A DNA stretch of 46,022 bases from Gallaecimonas xiamenensis 3-C-1. Lineage in GTDB: Bacteria; Pseudomonadota; Gammaproteobacteria; Enterobacterales; Gallaecimonadaceae. This document shows positions 44,365 through 46,022 of the stretch, in pieces. The position numbers and the translations under genes were made by a program. The stretch's first letter is position 1; each line of letters begins with the position of its first letter. A model generated the notes under the pieces. It ran no database searches and was not told the origin of the DNA. It worked only from the letters and a program-made list of their open reading frames with translations. The DNA is taken from NCBI RefSeq assembly GCF_000299915.1, contig NZ_AMRI01000031.1:1-46022 (forward strand), given 5' to 3'.

Positions 44365-45630
44365 CTAGAACAGGTATTGAGTTCTGAAGGTCAGGGCGTT
44401 ACCGGTATCTTCATCGCCGACAAGGGCTGCCCGGCCCGGTCCCCCCACCTTGGAGTGAATAAGGTTAAGCATGAACTTCACTTGCGGGCTGTAGTAATAG
44501 GAACTGCCCAAGGTATAGGAAGTCACCTTGGTACCTTGGGTATCGGAGGCGGCATCCATACCGGAGACTCGCCCATAAAGCTCCCAGGCATTTTTAACGC
44601 CTTTGGGTTGGCTGAACACGGCGCTACCGGCTTTGTACTGGCGCTGCTCACCGGTCAGGAAGTAGCTGGCCGTAACCGAATAACCGTTGTAATGCTGGCC
44701 GTCCAGGGGCGAGGTGGTGTCAGAGGTGTGCAGCTGGCGCTGGGCAAACTCGCCTTGCAGAGAAAACGCCTTCCACTGCCCTGCCGCTTCCAAACCGTAT
44801 TGAGTTAAGTGATCGATAGCCACAGTCTCGCCGCCGGCGGCGTAATCGGCCAGCTTGACGCTGGTTTCACGGACTTCACCACGGGCAAAGGCACTGGACA
44901 GCGTGTCGCCCCCCATTTCCCGATAAGAGCCCCAAAGGCCAAAGTGCAGGGTTTTACCGTCTCCTTGGATAGGCGCCCAGGTCAAACGCCCGGTCGTTGC
45001 CAAATCCAGGTTGTTGTTCTTATTTTTACCACTGTCGCCAAACGCATCGTTCTTATAAATACCGATGGCATAGCGCACCTTGGATGCAGGGAAGTACTGA
45101 TAGGCCGCAACGCCCCAACGAAAATAAGGCGAGAAGGTATCAGCCAGGTTGGAGCGCTCGATGGTGGTGATGTACTTGCTGCTGGAGAGGGCTTCAAGGG
45201 AAATGTCCTCCCTTATCTTACCTAGCTTGATAACCGGGCCGCCGTTAAAGCCCCGGTATTGAAGCCGGGCCATGGTGATCTCAGCGCCATCCTCGGCGAA
45301 CTCCAACAGCAATTTATAGTCCCAGTCACCGCTTTCTTTTTCTGCAAAAAGCCGCGCCCTGCGGGCAAAGAGATCCGAACCGGTATGGCCTTGATGGTTG
45401 GCGTTATAGGCTCCATCAAAAAGGTTGTAATCGAGCTGCAAACGGCCACCGATGGAAACGCCGGCGAAGGGCTCGCTTTTCTCTTCCTTTGCCTCAAGCT
45501 CACCGACCTTCTTGGACAAAGCGTCGATCTGCGCTTTAAGACTCTCTACAGATGTATCTGCTCCCCAGGCCGGGTTAAGCCCGGCAACACTCCCCAGCAC
45601 AACCAGGGAGCCCAATGCTGACATTCTCAT
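44365..45630 (-). CDS. outer-membrane porin, OprP/OprO-like
   Basis: A 421-residue beta-barrel with a signal peptide (MRMSALGSLVVLGSVAGLNP then AWGA). A short coiled-coil segment follows (SLKAQIDALSKKVGELEAKE), then strands of the phosphate-selective-porin family (GVSIGGRLQLDYNLFDG, RRARLFAEKESGDWDYKLLL, AWELYGRVSGMD). It ends in Tyr-Leu-Phe as barrel proteins do. It is the first gene of the porin-tctCBA-kinase-regulator locus, so it most likely lets the tricarboxylate cross the outer membrane, like the citrate porins beside other Tct systems. ATG at 45630 is preferred; an in-frame ATG two codons later is possible. AAGG is nine bases upstream. Confidence 0.9.
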   Translation of the reverse strand: MRMSALGSLVVLGSVAGLNPAWGADTSVESLKAQIDALSKKVGELEAKEEKSEPFAGVSIGGRLQLDYNLFDGAYNANHQGHTGSDLFARRARLFAEKESGDWDYKLLLEFAEDGAEITMARLQYRGFNGGPVIKLGKIREDISLEALSSSKYITTIERSNLADTFSPYFRWGVAAYQYFPASKVRYAIGIYKNDAFGDSGKNKNNNLDLATTGRLTWAPIQGDGKTLHFGLWGSYREMGGDTLSSAFARGEVRETSVKLADYAAGGETVAIDHLTQYGLEAAGQWKAFSLQGEFAQRQLHTSDTTSPLDGQHYNGYSVTASYFLTGEQRQYKAGSAVFSQPKGVKNAWELYGRVSGMDAASDTQGTKVTSYTLGSSYYYSPQVKFMLNLIHSKVGGPGRAALVGDEDTGNALTFRTQYLF

Positions 45631-45696
45631 TATTCGCTGCCTTTCGTTTATTAAGGTTATTGTCGCTAGCAGCACCCCAAGCGCCGCCGCAACAGA

Positions 45697-45706
45697 ACGT
45701 TAACGT
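45697..45706. promoter_or_regulatory. 10-bp palindrome upstream of the porin gene
   Basis: ACGTTAACGT is a perfect palindrome 67-76 bp before the porin ATG, in a region without a clear -35/-10 pair. A site for the adjacent response regulator is possible. Confidence 0.35.
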
Positions 45707-45760
45707 CAAGGAAAAGCAAAGAGAACTTATCGGCCATAACGAGCGTTTTGTGCTTTTTGT

Positions 45761-45779
45761 TCACGTGATGTGTGGAACA
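45761..45779. promoter_or_regulatory. possible CRP-like site upstream of the porin operon
   Basis: The palindrome TCACGTGA (45761-45768) overlaps CGTGA-N6-GAACA (45764-45779), which matches seven of ten core positions of the CRP site TGTGA-N6-TCACA. Carbon-source control of a carboxylate uptake operon would make sense. The match is weak. Confidence 0.3.
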
Positions 45780-45823
45780 TAACAAGGCCAGCTATGCCCG
45801 AAGCCACAATGGGAAGCCTTAAG

Positions 45824-45856
45824 CAAAAACCCCCAGCCGTTTGGCTGGGGGTTTTC
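45824..45856. terminator. strong terminator, T tracts on both strands
   Basis: A perfect 13-bp stem, AAAACCCCCAGCC / GGCTGGGGGTTTT, closes a GTTT loop. On the - strand the run continues TTTTTGC, on the + strand TTTTCG. No gene in this window ends into it from the left, so it most likely ends a - strand transcript coming from beyond the right edge. Confidence 0.88.
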
Positions 45857-45860
45857 GTCT

Positions 45861-46022
45861 TAATAGGTTGGCCGTGGCTAGCTCAGGGGCAAGCTCTTCG
45901 CGCTGCGGGCCTGAGGGGCCCTTCGCCTACTCTCACATCGTAAGGACGTTGCCTGCGGCAACGGCTTGGCTATCTCGCCCAACGGGGCCCTAGGCCCATT
46001 TCCGAGGCTTTAAACGCAAAAA
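45861..46022. other. right-edge stretch without a recognisable gene, with three hairpins
   Basis: No convincing coding frame crosses these 160 bp. Three short stems are visible: GGGCC-TGAGG-GGCCC (45907-45921), CGTTGCC-TGC-GGCAACG (45947-45963) and GGGCC-CTA-GGCCC (45985-45997). The - strand of 45926-45938 reads ATGTGAGAGTAGG, identical to part of the 3' half of gammaproteobacterial 5S rRNA as I remember it. The rest of 5S is not there. It may be the tail of an rRNA-type transcript, a structured RNA or a dispersed repeat. Confidence 0.4.

Noticed and set aside
45886-45906. tRNA-like word TAGCTCAG near the right end
   Set aside because: It resembles a D-arm but no acceptor, anticodon or T arm can be folded around it.
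45926-45938. Calling a 5S rRNA gene at the right end
   Set aside because: Only 13 bases agree; the 5' half and helix I of 5S are missing.
45997-46020. Possible last codons of a - strand gene entering from the right
   Set aside because: An open frame of about 17 codons ends at TAG 45970-45972, too short and without a recognisable sequence to support.

Overview
The window looks like chromosomal DNA of a free-living gammaproteobacterium with high G+C (about 60% by eye). HrpA, RimO, RlmI, an H-NS-like protein, EtfBA/Etf-QO, FabV and type-A intergenic signals (LexA boxes, a sigma-32-like promoter, an L-box riboswitch) point to the Alteromonadales/Aeromonadales neighbourhood. A Gallaecimonas-like genome would fit, but that is inferred from gene content and not from a search. 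No insertion sequence, prophage, CRISPR array or complete RNA gene is visible. Genes are tightly packed and most transcription units end in a clear intrinsic terminator.

Left part (1-6.1 kb): the last codons of a + strand gene, then a - strand block. It holds an H-NOX haem gas sensor (TTG start) coupled by ATGA to a PAS/degenerate-GGDEF/EAL c-di-GMP phosphodiesterase, plus proB without proA. Upstream lies tdk behind an NhaC-superfamily transporter. The transporter leader is a lysine riboswitch (about 5870-6042) followed by a hairpin that buries the start codon. The transporter is therefore most likely a lysine carrier (LysW type).

6.1-13.8 kb: etfBA diverges from etf-QO across a short promoter region. 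An 18-bp CG-rich palindrome there overlaps the etfB -35. Next come an H-NS-like gene, a convergent AraC-type regulator divergent from a membrane fatty-acid-hydroxylase-family enzyme, yceI with its cytochrome b561, and ribA.

13.8-22.1 kb: rimO; a three-gene coupled operon of exported proteins (zinc-PLC/nuclease-like enzyme, parvulin-like protein, anchored Pro-rich helical protein); a chemoreceptor; rlmI; an Hsp20 gene with a sigma-32-like promoter; an ankyrin-repeat protein.

22.1-33.3 kb: hrpA, a CBS-domain protein, mtfA, a 120-residue unknown, a ZntB/CorA-type transporter, fumC, an M28 peptidase lipoprotein, an exported glycerophosphodiesterase and fabV. M28-fumC-zntB overlap end to start.

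33.3-38.6 kb: the SOS mutasome imuA-imuB-dnaE2 behind two LexA boxes that share one base. 38.6-45.7 kb: a small lipoprotein, then a - strand locus running porin, tctC, tctB, tctA, CitA-type kinase, CitB-type regulator: a complete outer-membrane-to-cytoplasm uptake system for a tricarboxylate-like compound with its own two-component sensor. The right end (45.86-46.02 kb) is a non-coding stretch with three short hairpins beside a very strong terminator.

The points most worth following are the H-NOX/EAL pair with its altered haem-binding motif, the lysine riboswitch with its start-codon hairpin, the secreted PLC-like/parvulin-like/Pro-rich operon, the GATC cluster between fabV and imuA, and the unexplained structured DNA at the right edge.
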